DNA of 64,000 bases from Agrobacterium vitis (GTDB taxonomy: Bacteria > Pseudomonadota > Alphaproteobacteria > Rhizobiales > Rhizobiaceae). Below are positions 47,318-57,153 of this stretch, one piece after another. A program made the position numbers and the translations under genes. The stretch covers positions 912,501-976,500 of the forward strand of contig NZ_AP023272.1 of the NCBI RefSeq assembly GCF_013426735.1, written 5' to 3'. Numbering within the stretch: position 1 is the first letter of the stretch; every line of letters starts with the position of its first letter. The notes below the pieces were generated by a model, which ran no database searches, was not told where the DNA came from, and saw only the letters and a list, made by a program, of their open reading frames with translations.

Positions 47318-48832
47318 TTATTGCAGGTCTTCCGGCAGCAGGGCGACCGGAATGTTCTGATAGCTGACCGGACGCAGGAAGCGGCGGATCGCCATCGTGC
47401 CAACAGAGGTTGCGCCGAAATTGGTGGTGGCCGGATAAGGCCCGCCATGCACCATGGCATCGCAAACCTCGACACCGGTCGGGAACCCGTTGGCCAGCAC
47501 GCGACCGGACTTGCGCTCCAGGATCGGCAGCAACGTCCGGGCGATCGGCGCATCAGCGTCATCCATCTGTAGCGTCGTGGTCAGCTGGCCAACCAGACTT
47601 TCGGCAATGCCGACCATTTCATCTTCGTCCTTGACGGTGACGAACACACCTAGCGGACCGAAGACTTCCTCGCTCAACACATGGTTTGCCAGCCAGTTTT
47701 CACCTGTCGTGGCAAACAGATAGGGCTTGGCATTGCGCAGGTCGCAGGTGGATGTCAGCACGGACTGGACGCCCGAGGTTTCCTCGATGCGCTTGGCACC
47801 TTCGCGGTAGGCATTGGCAATGCCATCGGTCAGCATGGTCTGGGCATTGGCGGCGGCGAGCGCGATCTTGGCGGTTTCCAGGAAAGCGTCGGCCTCAGGG
47901 CCTGCCTTGATGATGGCGATGCCGGGATTGGTGCAGAACTGGCCAGCCCCCATGGTGAGCGAACCGGCCCAACCCTTGGCAATCGCTTCGCCACGGGCCG
48001 AGACGGCGGCAGGCAGCAGGAACATCGGATTGACCGATCCCAGTTCACCGAAGAATGGAATGGGCTCATCACGGCGCACGCAGAGATCAAACAGCGCACG
48101 GCCACCGCGCAGCGAGCCGGTAAAGCCGACGGCGCGGGTCAACGGATGCAGGCAGATGGCTTCGCCGGTTTCGCGGTTGCCGCCCTGGACCAGCGAGAAG
48201 GTGCCGGGATGAACACCGGTGCTCTTGATGGCGGCGTGGATCGCCTGGGCGACGATTTCCGCCGTGCCGGGATGGGCTTCATGACCCTTGACGACAACAG
48301 GGCAACCGGCGGCCAGCGCCGAGGCGGTATCGCCGCCAGCGGTGGAGAAGGCCAGCGGGAAATTCGACGCGCCGAACACGCCGACCGGGCCGATGGGCCG
48401 CTGCATCAGGCGAATGTCGGGGCGGGGCAGGGGCTGGCGTTCTGGAAGGGCCGCATCGTAGCGTCGGTCGAGATAATCGCCCTTGCGGATATGCTCGGCA
48501 AACAACCGCAGCTGGCCGGTGGTGCGGCCACGCTCGCCGACGAGGCGGGCTTCCGGCAGGCCGGTTTCCTGGGTGCCGATCTTGGTGATTTCATCGCCGC
48601 GTGCATCGATTTCCTCGGCGATGGATTCCAGAAACTTGGCGCGCTCTTCGCGGGAGGAGTAGCCGTAGCTGGCAAAGGCCTGTTCGGCGGCTTTCATGGC
48701 GCGGTCCACCAGAGCGGCAGAGCCCAGGAAGAATGTATGGCTCTCGCCCGAAGCGGGGCTGGAGGTGAAGGTTCCCGTACCTTCGACCCATTCGCCGGCA
48801 ATCAGGTGTTTTCCGGTGAGGTTCAGCGTCAT
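47318..48832 (-). CDS. Alpha-ketoglutaric semialdehyde dehydrogenase-like ALDH
   Basis: The 504-residue NAD(P)-dependent aldehyde dehydrogenase would oxidise 2-oxoglutarate semialdehyde to 2-oxoglutarate, the last step of non-phosphorylating pentose oxidation. FGASNFPLAFS is the cofactor-site segment at about 153-163. The catalytic residues are E263 (FFGELGS) and C300 (GAGQFCTNPG). It matches the type found beside sugar-acid dehydratases. The start ATG 48832 has a weak ribosome site. The gap to dgoK is 15 bases, so it is the first gene of the dgo operon. Confidence 0.88.
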   Translation of the reverse strand: MTLNLTGKHLIAGEWVEGTGTFTSSPASGESHTFFLGSAALVDRAMKAAEQAFASYGYSSREERAKFLESIAEEIDARGDEITKIGTQETGLPEARLVGERGRTTGQLRLFAEHIRKGDYLDRRYDAALPERQPLPRPDIRLMQRPIGPVGVFGASNFPLAFSTAGGDTASALAAGCPVVVKGHEAHPGTAEIVAQAIHAAIKSTGVHPGTFSLVQGGNRETGEAICLHPLTRAVGFTGSLRGGRALFDLCVRRDEPIPFFGELGSVNPMFLLPAAVSARGEAIAKGWAGSLTMGAGQFCTNPGIAIIKAGPEADAFLETAKIALAAANAQTMLTDGIANAYREGAKRIEETSGVQSVLTSTCDLRNAKPYLFATTGENWLANHVLSEEVFGPLGVFVTVKDEDEMVGIAESLVGQLTTTLQMDDADAPIARTLLPILERKSGRVLANGFPTGVEVCDAMVHGGPYPATTNFGATSVGTMAIRRFLRPVSYQNIPVALLPEDLQ

Positions 48833-49001
48833 GGAGCAGTCCTTTCAAAAGTGTCGTTCGGCAGGCGGGACGGCAATTAACCGGTCGCGCTGCTATTTGC
48901 CCTGGATGCGCCGACGTCGGAACTTTGTCGCATCGTTTGCTTGGGCATTCGGCTTGGAGGGCGGAATCGGCTGACGTCGATCCCGTCCGATAAAACTGGT
49001 C

Positions 49002-49949
49002 TTACTCGATGAAGGCTTCCACTTCATGACGCTCCGCCGTCAGAAAGGCGTCGGCAACCAGCCGCAGCGGCTGGAAATCGACGTCGCTTTCGCGGCTGCG
49101 CACCAGTTCGGCAAAGCGCGTGTAGATGCGGGCATATTCCCGGTCGGGGCCTTCCACGGTCAATGTCTTATTTATATAGAGTTCCGCGCCGCCTTTTGCG
49201 AGCCTCAGCGTGCCCTGATCCGTCTCGACGACGATATCCCAAGTCTGCGGACCTTCCTGGCGCCAGTCGAATTCCGCCTTGATCGGCGCACCGGCGGCAC
49301 TGCGCATCGTCAGGCTGGCGGCAATCGGCTGCTGGCGATTGGCGGGGAAGGACAAGGCGGATTTTTCAACGATGGTTTGGCCGGGAATGATCGCGGTCAG
49401 GATAGACAGCGCGTTGATGCCCGGATCGAACACGCCGAAGCCGCCAGCCTCCCAGATCCAGGCCTGTCCGGGATGCCAGCGGCGGACATCTTCCTTCCAG
49501 GTGATCTCAATGCGGGTGATGGTCTTGTTCAAAAGCCATTGGCGGGCCGGTTCGACGCCATTGGCAAAACGGGAATGCCAGGTGGCAAACAGGGTGACGC
49601 CTGCGTCGCGCGCCAATTCGGCCAGCGCCTGGGCTTCGCCGATGGTTGCCGCAGGCGGCTTTTCCATCAGCACGTCGAGGCCGCTGGCAATCGCCTTTTT
49701 GGCCATGGCGAAGCGGACATCGGGCGGGGTGCAGAGCGCGATGGCGCGGATATCCTGACGGGTCTCCAGAAACACGTCGAAATTCTCGAAATTCTCGGCG
49801 CTGTCGATCTTGCCATTCCGGCTGATGGCGGCGGCGATCACGAAGTCACTGCCGTTTTCGCAAGACGGAATATGCTGGTCGCGGGCAATCTTGCCGACGC
49901 CGGCCAGCGCCAGGGCAATCCTGGTTCCGGTGTTTTCAGAAGAGGTCAT
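49002..49949 (-). CDS. Galactose/arabinose 1-dehydrogenase (Gfo/Idh/MocA family)
   Basis: The 315-residue enzyme would oxidise the C1 of D-galactose or L-arabinose to the lactone. The Rossmann start is LALAGVGKIARDQHIPS, followed by the EKPPA motif (MEKPPAATIGEAQALAE), where the Lys is catalytic in the family. The C-terminal sheet domain has WEAGGFGVFDPGINALSI, characteristic of the aldose dehydrogenases. It fits the dehydratase, kinase and aldolase next to it. Which sugar is used cannot be decided from sequence. Confidence 0.87.
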   Translation of the reverse strand: MTSSENTGTRIALALAGVGKIARDQHIPSCENGSDFVIAAAISRNGKIDSAENFENFDVFLETRQDIRAIALCTPPDVRFAMAKKAIASGLDVLMEKPPAATIGEAQALAELARDAGVTLFATWHSRFANGVEPARQWLLNKTITRIEITWKEDVRRWHPGQAWIWEAGGFGVFDPGINALSILTAIIPGQTIVEKSALSFPANRQQPIAASLTMRSAAGAPIKAEFDWRQEGPQTWDIVVETDQGTLRLAKGGAELYINKTLTVEGPDREYARIYTRFAELVRSRESDVDFQPLRLVADAFLTAERHEVEAFIE

Positions 49950-49979
49950 GACCTGTTCCCTGTCTCGTCATTGAATGGT

Positions 49980-50008
49980 GTCAAGCGCGCCTTTGGGGCG
50001 CGCTTGAC
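49980..50008. terminator. GC-rich stem-loop after the dehydratase gene
   Basis: A 12-bp perfect stem GTCAAGCGCGCC / GGCGCGCTTGAC with a 5-base loop starts 14 bases past the dehydratase stop (minus strand). It lacks a U-tract. It may separate or tune expression of the aldose dehydrogenase downstream. Confidence 0.55.
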
Positions 50009-50022
50009 GGGAGAGAGATGGA

Positions 50023-51768
50023 TCAATGCGCATCCTTGCCAACGGCGGCACCACGGCAACCCTTGAGGAAGTCGAAGTCGGCGCCGGTATCGGCACCCTC
50101 CACGTGATCGTGGAACAGACGCGCATAGCCGCTGGCTGGCGGCTCAACATTCGGGCGCCAATCGGCCAGGCGACGCTGCATTTCCTCGTCGGAAATATCC
50201 AGATGCACCCGGCGCGCCTCGACATCGATCTCGATGAAGTCGCCATTCTTGACGATGGCGAGCGGGCCGCCACGGGCGGCTTCCGGTGATGTGTGCAGCA
50301 GCACGGTACCGTATGCGGTGCCGGACATGCGGGCATCGGAAATGCGCACCATGTCGGTAATGCCCTTGCGCAGCACCTTGGGCGGAAGGCCCATATTGCC
50401 GACTTCGGCCATGCCTGGGTAGCCGCGCGGGCCACAGTTCTTCATCACCATCACGCAGGTTTCGTCAATGTCGAGGTTCTCGTCATTGATCTTGGCCTTG
50501 TAATCGTCAATGTCTTCGAACACCACGGCGCGGCCGCGATGCTTCATCAGATGCGCGGAAGCAGCCGATGGCTTCAGCACGCAGCCCTTCGGGGCCAGAT
50601 TGCCACGCAGCACGGCGATGCCGCCCTGCTGAGTCAGGGCCTTGTCGAACGGACGGATGACGTCTTCGTTCCAGTTACGGACATCCTTGACTTCGTCCCA
50701 CAGGGTCTCACCGGAAACGGTCAGCACGTCCTTATGCAGCTTACCTGCTTCGGCCAGCATCTTGATGACCACGGGCAGGCCACCGGCGTAGAAGAATTCT
50801 TCCATCAGATACTCGCCTGACGGCATCAGGTTGACGATGGTGGGGATATCGCGGCCACAGCGGTCCCAGTCATCCAGCGTCAGATCGATCCCACAGCGAC
50901 CGGCCATGGCCAGAAGATGCACGACTGCATTGGTGGAGCCGCCGATGGCGCCATTGATGCGGATGGCGTTTTCAAAGGCTTCCTTGGTCATGATGTCGGA
51001 TGGTTTCAGGTCGTCCTTGACCATTTGCACGATCCGGCGGCCCGAAAGCTGCGCCATCACCCGGCGGCGGCTATCGACGGCGGGAATGGCGGCATTGCCC
51101 GACAAGGCCATGCCGAGCGATTCCACCATAGACGCCATGGTCGAGGCTGTGCCCATGGTGTTGCAGGTGCCGCTGGAGCGTGACATCGAGGCTTCGGCCT
51201 CCATGAATTCTTCCTGGGTCATCTCGCCTGCCTTGACGGCTTCCGAGAATTTCCACAGATGCGTGCCGGAGCCGACGCGCTCACCCCGGAAATAACCGTT
51301 CAGCATCGGCCCGCCGGTAACGACGATGGAGGGAATGTCGGTGGAGGCGGCGGCCATCACCAGCGACGGCGTGGTCTTGTCGCAGCCGACCAGCAGCACG
51401 GCGCCATCAATCGGCTGGCCACGCATGGCTTCCTCGACGGCCAGTGCCGCCAAGTTGCGATACATCATCGCGGTCGGGCGGAAGGTGTTTTCAGACGCCG
51501 AGAACACCGGAACCTCGACCGGAAAGCCACCGGCTTCCCAGATGCCGGCCTTCACCTTTTCGGCTAGCTCGCGCAGATGGCCGTTGCAGGGGGTGAGGTC
51601 CGACCAGGTGTTGAGAACGCCGATGACCGGACGGCCATCGAACAGGTCATGCGGATACCCCTGGTTCTTCATCCAGCCGCGATGGTAAATCGTATCGCGT
51701 GAGTTGCCGCCGTACCATTCCTGCGACCTCAGTTTGCGAGGCCAAGCTTTTGGTGTAAAACCACTCAT
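50023..51768 (-). CDS. Sugar-acid dehydratase, IlvD/Edd family (arabonate dehydratase-like)
   Basis: The 581-residue iron-sulfur dehydratase would convert L-arabonate or D-galactonate to its 2-keto-3-deoxy acid. Cluster cysteines are C61 (LTPCNGH), C129 (VGCDKTTP) and C202 (SGTCNTMG). Metal and substrate residues follow in MPSGEYLMEEFFYAGGLP and RISDARMSGTAYGTV, the latter typical of pentonate-type members. The start MSGFTPKAWPRKLRSQEW is the usual one for arabonate dehydratases. No lactonase gene is next to it. Confidence 0.92.
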   Translation of the reverse strand: MSGFTPKAWPRKLRSQEWYGGNSRDTIYHRGWMKNQGYPHDLFDGRPVIGVLNTWSDLTPCNGHLRELAEKVKAGIWEAGGFPVEVPVFSASENTFRPTAMMYRNLAALAVEEAMRGQPIDGAVLLVGCDKTTPSLVMAAASTDIPSIVVTGGPMLNGYFRGERVGSGTHLWKFSEAVKAGEMTQEEFMEAEASMSRSSGTCNTMGTASTMASMVESLGMALSGNAAIPAVDSRRRVMAQLSGRRIVQMVKDDLKPSDIMTKEAFENAIRINGAIGGSTNAVVHLLAMAGRCGIDLTLDDWDRCGRDIPTIVNLMPSGEYLMEEFFYAGGLPVVIKMLAEAGKLHKDVLTVSGETLWDEVKDVRNWNEDVIRPFDKALTQQGGIAVLRGNLAPKGCVLKPSAASAHLMKHRGRAVVFEDIDDYKAKINDENLDIDETCVMVMKNCGPRGYPGMAEVGNMGLPPKVLRKGITDMVRISDARMSGTAYGTVLLHTSPEAARGGPLAIVKNGDFIEIDVEARRVHLDISDEEMQRRLADWRPNVEPPASGYARLFHDHVEGADTGADFDFLKGCRGAAVGKDAH

Positions 51769-51803
51769 GGCGTTTCTATCCCGTGTTTCGTTCAGTTTTC
51801 GCG

Positions 51804-51846
51804 GCTAGAGTCTGTCAGGTTCAGATTGAACCAGACAGATTCTAGC
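51804..51846. repeat. 43-bp imperfect palindrome upstream of the dehydratase gene
   Basis: Arms 51804-51822 and 51828-51846 are 19 bases each and match at 17 positions (GCTAGA, TCTGTC and GGTTC are perfect blocks), with a 5-base loop. It lies 36-78 bases upstream of the dehydratase start and 3' of gguC. It may be a dispersed palindromic repeat of rhizobial genomes or an operator/leader hairpin. Confidence 0.7.
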
Positions 51847-51960
51847 TTCTCTTGTTTTCGTTTGTCTTTTCGGGAAAACCGGTTTCCACTTTTCCCTGGC
51901 AAACTTTAGAGCACCGCTGTTTGATTCATTCAGGCAATGCCGATGCCGGATAGACCGGAA

Positions 51961-52926
51961 TCAAAGCGTCTTGACGGCAAAGGGCGTTTCCGCCGCCACC
52001 ACCAGCGGGTTTTGCAGCGGCAGGCCGAACTGGCTGGCGCTGACCTCGAACACGTCGCCAGGAACAGTCTTGAAGCCATCGGCAAAGGACAGCGTCGCTG
52101 TGCCGAACATATGCACATGCAGGTCGCCCGGCTGGCAGAACAACCCGTATTTAAAATGGTGATATTCCAGATTGGCGATAGTGTGGGACATGTTGTCCTC
52201 ACCCGACAGGAACGGCTTTTCCCAGACCGTCTTGCCATCCCGCAGGATCTTCGACGTACCGGTAACACTGGCCGGAAGATCACCGACTAGCAGTTCCGGG
52301 CCAAAGGAGGCCGGGCGCAGCTTGGAATGGGCAAGATAGAGATAGTTGATCTTCTCGGTCACATGGTCGGAAAATTCGTTGGCGAGCGAAAAGCCGAGAC
52401 GAACCGGTGTGCCGTCGTTATCGATAACATAAAAGCCCGCAATTTCCGGTTCTTCGCCGCCATCAAGCGCAAAGGAGGGCGATTCCAACCCGTCGCCGGG
52501 AGCGATGGCATTGACGCCGGTGCCTTTGTAGAACCATTCGGGCTGAACGCCCCATTCACCAGCCTTTGGCTTGCCGCCTTCAAGGCCCATGCGGAACATT
52601 TTCATCGAATCGCTCATGCCTGCGGTGTCGGCATGCATGCTGTCACGGGCCGATGCCGAGCCGGTATGGGTAAGGCCGGTGCCGGTCAGGAACATATGGG
52701 CGGCATCGGGATGACGCACCGGGCAATCCAGCTTGCCACTGGCAGCAAGGGCTGCGAGATCGACGGTATCGCCTGCGCCTTGTTTGGCGATGAGGTCGGC
52801 AATGGACACCTTGGCCGCAATTGCTGCCTTGGCGAGATCGTAGGTGGAGGAAAATCCTGGCACGAGGCGCGCGGTTTCACCCTGCCGGCAGATCACTCCG
52901 CCAGCCTTCAACTGTGAAAGATACAT
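51961..52926 (-). CDS. gguC: GguC, FAH/AraD1-like enzyme
   Basis: The 321-residue protein is encoded with the chvE-gguAB importer in Agrobacterium. Its C-terminal part resembles the fumarylacetoacetate hydrolase superfamily, and related AraD1-type enzymes dehydrate 2-keto-3-deoxy-L-arabonate. Landmarks are GDGLESPSFALDGGEEPEIAGF and GFSLANEFSDH, with the acidic metal-site positions. This step would follow the IlvD-type dehydratase and precede the semialdehyde dehydrogenase found nearby. The catalytic role is inferred from family and context; the name gguC rests on gene order and overall look. Confidence 0.85.
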   Translation of the reverse strand: MYLSQLKAGGVICRQGETARLVPGFSSTYDLAKAAIAAKVSIADLIAKQGAGDTVDLAALAASGKLDCPVRHPDAAHMFLTGTGLTHTGSASARDSMHADTAGMSDSMKMFRMGLEGGKPKAGEWGVQPEWFYKGTGVNAIAPGDGLESPSFALDGGEEPEIAGFYVIDNDGTPVRLGFSLANEFSDHVTEKINYLYLAHSKLRPASFGPELLVGDLPASVTGTSKILRDGKTVWEKPFLSGEDNMSHTIANLEYHHFKYGLFCQPGDLHVHMFGTATLSFADGFKTVPGDVFEVSASQFGLPLQNPLVVAAETPFAVKTL

Positions 52927-53066
52927 TGTTCAGTGTCCTTGGAACATTTCATGGAGCGTTTCATATGGCAACGGAGGCGTTGAAACGGTCTCTGGTTTTA
53001 CTCTCATGCAATCGGCAGGAACGCCGCTTCACATTATTCCCGGGATTGCTGCACGTCGTGGGGTTC

Positions 53067-53096
53067 GGGCCGGAAGCAGGTGAGTGCTTCCGGCCC
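53067..53096. terminator. Stem-loop downstream of gguB
   Basis: A 12-bp perfect stem GGGCCGGAAGCA / TGCTTCCGGCCC with a 6-base loop begins seven bases past the gguB stop on the minus strand. No U-tract follows. It may stabilise the gguAB mRNA end and lower gguC expression. Confidence 0.55.
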
Positions 53097-53103
53097 AAAA
53101 GTG

Positions 53104-54303
53104 TCAGGCTGCTTTATTCTTATTATAGACGTCGAAGAACACGGCGGCGAGCAGCACCAGGCCCTTGACCATCTGCTGGAAGTCGATGCCGAGACCGATG
53201 ATCGACATGCCGTTGTTCATCACGCCCATGATGAAGGCACCGATGACAGCACCGGTAATCTTGCCGACGCCGCCGGAGGCCGATGCGCCACCGATAAAGC
53301 AGGCCGCAATGACGTCAAGCTCGAAGCCGCTGCCAGCCTTCGGCGTTGCGGAGTTAAGGCGCGCCGCAACGATCATGCCGGCGAGGCCCGCCAGAACGCC
53401 CATGTTGACGAAGGTCAGGAAGCTCAGCCGCTCGGTATTGATGCCCGACAGCTTGGTGGCCTTTTCATTGCCGCCCATGGCGTAGATCCGGCGACCAATG
53501 GTGGTGCGGCGGGTGACGAAGGAATAGAGCATGATCAGCACGAGCATGACGACCAGAACGTTCGGCATGCCGCGATAGGTTGACAGCAGATAGCCGAGCA
53601 GCAAGACAGCGCCTGAGACGATCAGGTTCTGTGCTACGAAGAAGCCGAACGGCTCGACATCGATGCCGTGGGCGACATTGACCTGCCGACGACGCCAGGC
53701 GAGTACGAACAGAGCGACGGCACCGATCACGGTCAGGATAATCGATGTCGAATGGATGTCACCCATGTCGAACAGATCCGGCAGGAAGCCGGTGCTGATC
53801 AGCTGGAATTCCTTGGGGAAAGGACCGATGTTACGGCCACCGAGCACGAACAGGGTCAGGCCACGAAACACCAGCATCCCAGCCAGCGTGACAATGAAGG
53901 ACGGAATGCGGTGATAGGCGACCCAATAGCCTTGCGCCGCACCGATCACACCGCCAATCACCAAACAGATCAAAACCGTTGGCAGGAAGCCAAGGCCCCA
54001 TTGCACGGTCAGGATGGCGGCGATGGCGCCGATGAAGCCGACGATGGAGCCGACCGACAGATCGATATGTCCGGCAACGATCACCAGCAGCATGCCAAGC
54101 GCCATGATGATGATGAAGGAATTCTGCAAAACCAGATTGGTCAGGTTGACCGGCTTGAAGAGAATGCCGCCCGTGTAGAACTGGAAAAACACCATGATGG
54201 CGACGAGCGCGATCAACATGCCGTATTCGCGGATATTGGCGCGAATATAGGAGGCGACCGACACCACGTTCTGTTCTTCCGTGGAAGGGTTGACGGAACT
54301 CAT
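53104..54303 (-). CDS. gguB: Sugar ABC importer permease GguB
   Basis: The 399-residue inner-membrane permease is of the RbsC/XylH type with about ten or eleven helices. The EAA-like loop GRRIYAMGGNEKATKLSGIN is at about 267-286 and the C-terminal stretch GGASASGGVGKITGAVIGAFIMGVMNNGM is typical. It pairs with GguA and ChvE for uptake of galactose, arabinose and related sugars. The start ATG overlaps the gguA stop by one base. Confidence 0.94.
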   Translation of the reverse strand: MSSVNPSTEEQNVVSVASYIRANIREYGMLIALVAIMVFFQFYTGGILFKPVNLTNLVLQNSFIIIMALGMLLVIVAGHIDLSVGSIVGFIGAIAAILTVQWGLGFLPTVLICLVIGGVIGAAQGYWVAYHRIPSFIVTLAGMLVFRGLTLFVLGGRNIGPFPKEFQLISTGFLPDLFDMGDIHSTSIILTVIGAVALFVLAWRRRQVNVAHGIDVEPFGFFVAQNLIVSGAVLLLGYLLSTYRGMPNVLVVMLVLIMLYSFVTRRTTIGRRIYAMGGNEKATKLSGINTERLSFLTFVNMGVLAGLAGMIVAARLNSATPKAGSGFELDVIAACFIGGASASGGVGKITGAVIGAFIMGVMNNGMSIIGLGIDFQQMVKGLVLLAAVFFDVYNKNKAA

Positions 54304-55838
54304 TATTTCTTCTCCCCTGAGCGCATGATAGCGCGCATGATGCTTTCCTGGCTTGCCTCTTCTTTCGAGAGCTCGGCCACCATGCGTCCTTCATTCATGA
54401 CGTAGATGCGATCGCAGGTGCCAAGCAGTTCGGGCATTTCCGATGAAATCATCAGAACGCCTTTTCCGTCGGCTGCAAGCTGGTTGATGATGCTGTAGAT
54501 TTCGTATTTCGCGCCAACGTCGATACCACGGGTCGGCTCATCGAGAATGAGCACTTCCGGGTTGGAAAACAGCCATTTCGACAAAACCACCTTCTGCTGG
54601 TTGCCGCCGGACAGATTAACAGTTTCCTGGTAGATGCCGTGCGAACGGATGCGCAGCTTCGAGCGATAATCGGTGGCGACCTTGATTTCCCTGATGTCGT
54701 TGATGACGGTGGCCTTGGACACGCCGGGCAGATTGGCAAGCGTGGTATTGTGCAGGATGGTTTCAGCCAGCACCAGGCCGAGATGCTTGCGGTCCTCGGT
54801 GACATAGGCGAGGCCAGCGTCGATGGCCTTGCGCACGGTCGAGACATCGACCGGCTTGCCGTCGATCAGAACATCGCCGCTGATCTTGTGGCCATAGGCT
54901 TTGCCAAACACGCTCATGGCGAATTCTGTGCGACCGGCGCCCATCAGCCCGGCAATGCCGACGACTTCGCCGCGTTTCACTGACACGTTGATGTTATGCA
55001 GAACCTGGCGGTCACGGTGCTGATGGTGGAAGGCGTTCCAGTTCTTAACCTCAAGAACGGTTTCGCCAATCGGCACGTCGCGTGGCGGGTAGCGGTCTTC
55101 GAGATCGCGGCCGACCATGTTGCGGATGATAACGTCTTCGCTGACCTCTTCCTCATGACAGTTCAAAGTCTTGACCGTCATGCCGTCGCGCAACACGGTG
55201 ATCTGGTCGGCCACCTTGCGCACTTCGTTCAGCTTATGGGTGATGATGATCGAGGTGATGCCCTGTTCGCGGAACTCGATCAGCAGATTGAGAAGCGCAT
55301 CGCTGTCGGTTTCGTTGAGCGACGCGGTCGGCTCATCGAGGATCAAAAGCTTGACGCTTTTTGACAGCGCCTTGGCAATTTCCGCTAGCTGCTGCTTGCC
55401 GACGCCGATATCCGTCACCAGCGTTGATGGCTGCTCCTTCAAGCCAACCTTGGCGAGGAGCTTCTTGGTGCGGCTGAAGGTTTCTTCCCAGCTGATGACG
55501 CCGTTGCTGGCAATTTCATTGCCAAGGAAGATGTTTTCGGCAATCGACAACTGCGGAACCAAAGCCAGTTCCTGGTGAATGATGATGATGCCGATTTCTT
55601 CGCTATTCTTGATCACCTTGAAATTGCGCACTTCGCCATCATAGACGATGTCGCCATCATAGGTTCCTGCGGGGTAAACGCCGGAGAGAACTTTCATCAG
55701 GGTGGATTTTCCGGCCCCGTTCTCTCCCACCAATGCATGGATTTCACCACGGCGAACCTTGAGGTTCACATTCTCAAGCGCTTTCACGCCCGGGAACGTC
55801 TTGGTGATGTTCCGCATTTCGAGGATGGTATTTTCCAT
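54303..55838 (-). CDS. gguA: Sugar ABC importer ATPase GguA
   Basis: The 511-residue double ATPase has Walker A GENGAGKS at residues 38-45 in domain 1, with [11 protein letters not shown] as Walker B. Domain 2 has the altered Walker [10 protein letters not shown] and the signature [15 protein letters not shown], as usual in the monosaccharide importer family. The start is ATG 55838 ([20 protein letters not shown]); an upstream in-frame codon would add an unlikely 17-residue extension. It lies 125 bases after chvE, with a stem-loop between. Confidence 0.95.
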   Translation of the reverse strand: MENTILEMRNITKTFPGVKALENVNLKVRRGEIHALVGENGAGKSTLMKVLSGVYPAGTYDGDIVYDGEVRNFKVIKNSEEIGIIIIHQELALVPQLSIAENIFLGNEIASNGVISWEETFSRTKKLLAKVGLKEQPSTLVTDIGVGKQQLAEIAKALSKSVKLLILDEPTASLNETDSDALLNLLIEFREQGITSIIITHKLNEVRKVADQITVLRDGMTVKTLNCHEEEVSEDVIIRNMVGRDLEDRYPPRDVPIGETVLEVKNWNAFHHQHRDRQVLHNINVSVKRGEVVGIAGLMGAGRTEFAMSVFGKAYGHKISGDVLIDGKPVDVSTVRKAIDAGLAYVTEDRKHLGLVLAETILHNTTLANLPGVSKATVINDIREIKVATDYRSKLRIRSHGIYQETVNLSGGNQQKVVLSKWLFSNPEVLILDEPTRGIDVGAKYEIYSIINQLAADGKGVLMISSEMPELLGTCDRIYVMNEGRMVAELSKEEASQESIMRAIMRSGEKK

Positions 55839-55925
55839 AATATCGTTCCAGAGCCACGGCCGCCCAAATCCACAATAGGTCAAATCCACAGTAGAAATGC
55901 GCAGGCAGGCGACAATAAAAAGGAA

Positions 55926-55954
55926 GCCGGAACTTTTGCTTGAAAAGTTCCGGC
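55926..55954 (-). terminator. Attenuator-like terminator between chvE and gguA
   Basis: A 12-bp perfect stem GCCGGAACTTTT / AAAAGTTCCGGC with a 5-base loop lies ten bases past the chvE stop. On the minus strand it is followed by TTCCTTTTTATT, a U-rich tail. It probably ends most transcripts after chvE, giving more binding protein than transporter. Confidence 0.8.
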
Positions 55955-55963
55955 CGCTTTTTG

Positions 55964-57028
55964 TTACTTCAGCTGGTCGGCCTTGTAGTAGCCGCCTTCA
56001 ACCAGGACCTTTTCGTAGTTGGTCTTGGTCACAGCAACGGGCTTCAGCAGGTAGGCCGGAACCACCTTGACGCCGTTGTCGTAGGTCTTGGTGTCGTTGA
56101 CTTCAGGCGTCTTGCCTTCCATCAGCGCGTTGACCATGGAAACGGTCACCTTGGCGAGATCGCGGGTGTCCTTGAAGATCGTCGAATACTGCTCACCGGC
56201 AATGATCGACTTGACCGAAGGCACTTCAGCATCCTGACCGGAGATGAACGGCAGCGGCTGGTCCTTGGAACCATAGCCAACGCCCTTCAGCGAAGAAATG
56301 ATGCCGATGGAGATGCCGTCATAAGGAGACAGAACGGCATTGACCTTGGCGTCGGTGTAATAGGCCGACAGCAGGTTATCCATACGGGCCTGGGCAACAG
56401 CACCATCCCAACGCAGCGTACCGACCTTGTCCATGCCGGTCTGGCCGGACTTCACGACGAGCTTGCCGCTGTCGATGTAAGGCTGGAGAACCGACATTGC
56501 GCCATTGTAGAAGAAGAAGGCGTTGTTGTCGTCAGGCGAACCGCCGAACAGCTCGATGTTGAACGGACCTTTGCCGTCCTTGAGGCCGAGGCCGTCAACC
56601 AGCGTACCAGCCTGCAAGACGCCGACCTGGAAGTTGTCGAAGGTTGCGTAGTAATCGACATTGGCGCTGTCGCGGATCAAGCGGTCATAGGCAATGACCT
56701 TGATGCCCGCGTCATGGGCCTGCTTCAGCACGTCGGACAGTGTCGTGCCGTCGATGGCGGCGACGACCAGAACCTTGGCGCCCTTGGTGACCATGTTCTC
56801 GATCTGGGAGAGCTGGTTCGGGATGTCGTCGTCAGCATACTGAAGGTCGGTAGTGTAGCCGGCTTCCTTGAGCTGCTTGACGATGTTGTTGCCGTCATCG
56901 ATCCAGCGGGCCGAAGACTTTGTTGGCATGGCAATGCCAACCGTGCCCTTGTCGGCTGCAAATACAGACGACGACATGACGGCTGCGCCCAAAGCGATGG
57001 ACGCAAAAAGTTTTACGAGTGTCTTCAC
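55964..57028 (-). CDS. chvE: Periplasmic sugar-binding protein ChvE
   Basis: The 354-residue protein binds galactose, arabinose, glucose and related sugars for GguAB. In Agrobacterium it also signals to the VirA sensor and to chemotaxis. A signal peptide ends at SVFA near residue 24. The mature start [21 protein letters not shown] and later [19 protein letters not shown] are ChvE hallmarks. The start codon is GTG (57028) with a strong GGGAGG ribosome site, placed to give the usual signal peptide. It is divergent from gbpR. Confidence 0.97.
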   Translation of the reverse strand: MKTLVKLFASIALGAAVMSSSVFAADKGTVGIAMPTKSSARWIDDGNNIVKQLKEAGYTTDLQYADDDIPNQLSQIENMVTKGAKVLVVAAIDGTTLSDVLKQAHDAGIKVIAYDRLIRDSANVDYYATFDNFQVGVLQAGTLVDGLGLKDGKGPFNIELFGGSPDDNNAFFFYNGAMSVLQPYIDSGKLVVKSGQTGMDKVGTLRWDGAVAQARMDNLLSAYYTDAKVNAVLSPYDGISIGIISSLKGVGYGSKDQPLPFISGQDAEVPSVKSIIAGEQYSTIFKDTRDLAKVTVSMVNALMEGKTPEVNDTKTYDNGVKVVPAYLLKPVAVTKTNYEKVLVEGGYYKADQLK

Positions 57029-57153
57029 GAGGAACCTCCCTTGGTTTCCATATCTATCCGCTACATGATCTGGCGCGTAATCCGTTTCCGGTCTGGCACG
57101 TCATGCAGAAGCGGCCCCAGCTCCTTCTGTTCGCCGCAAAGAATCTGGCAGGC

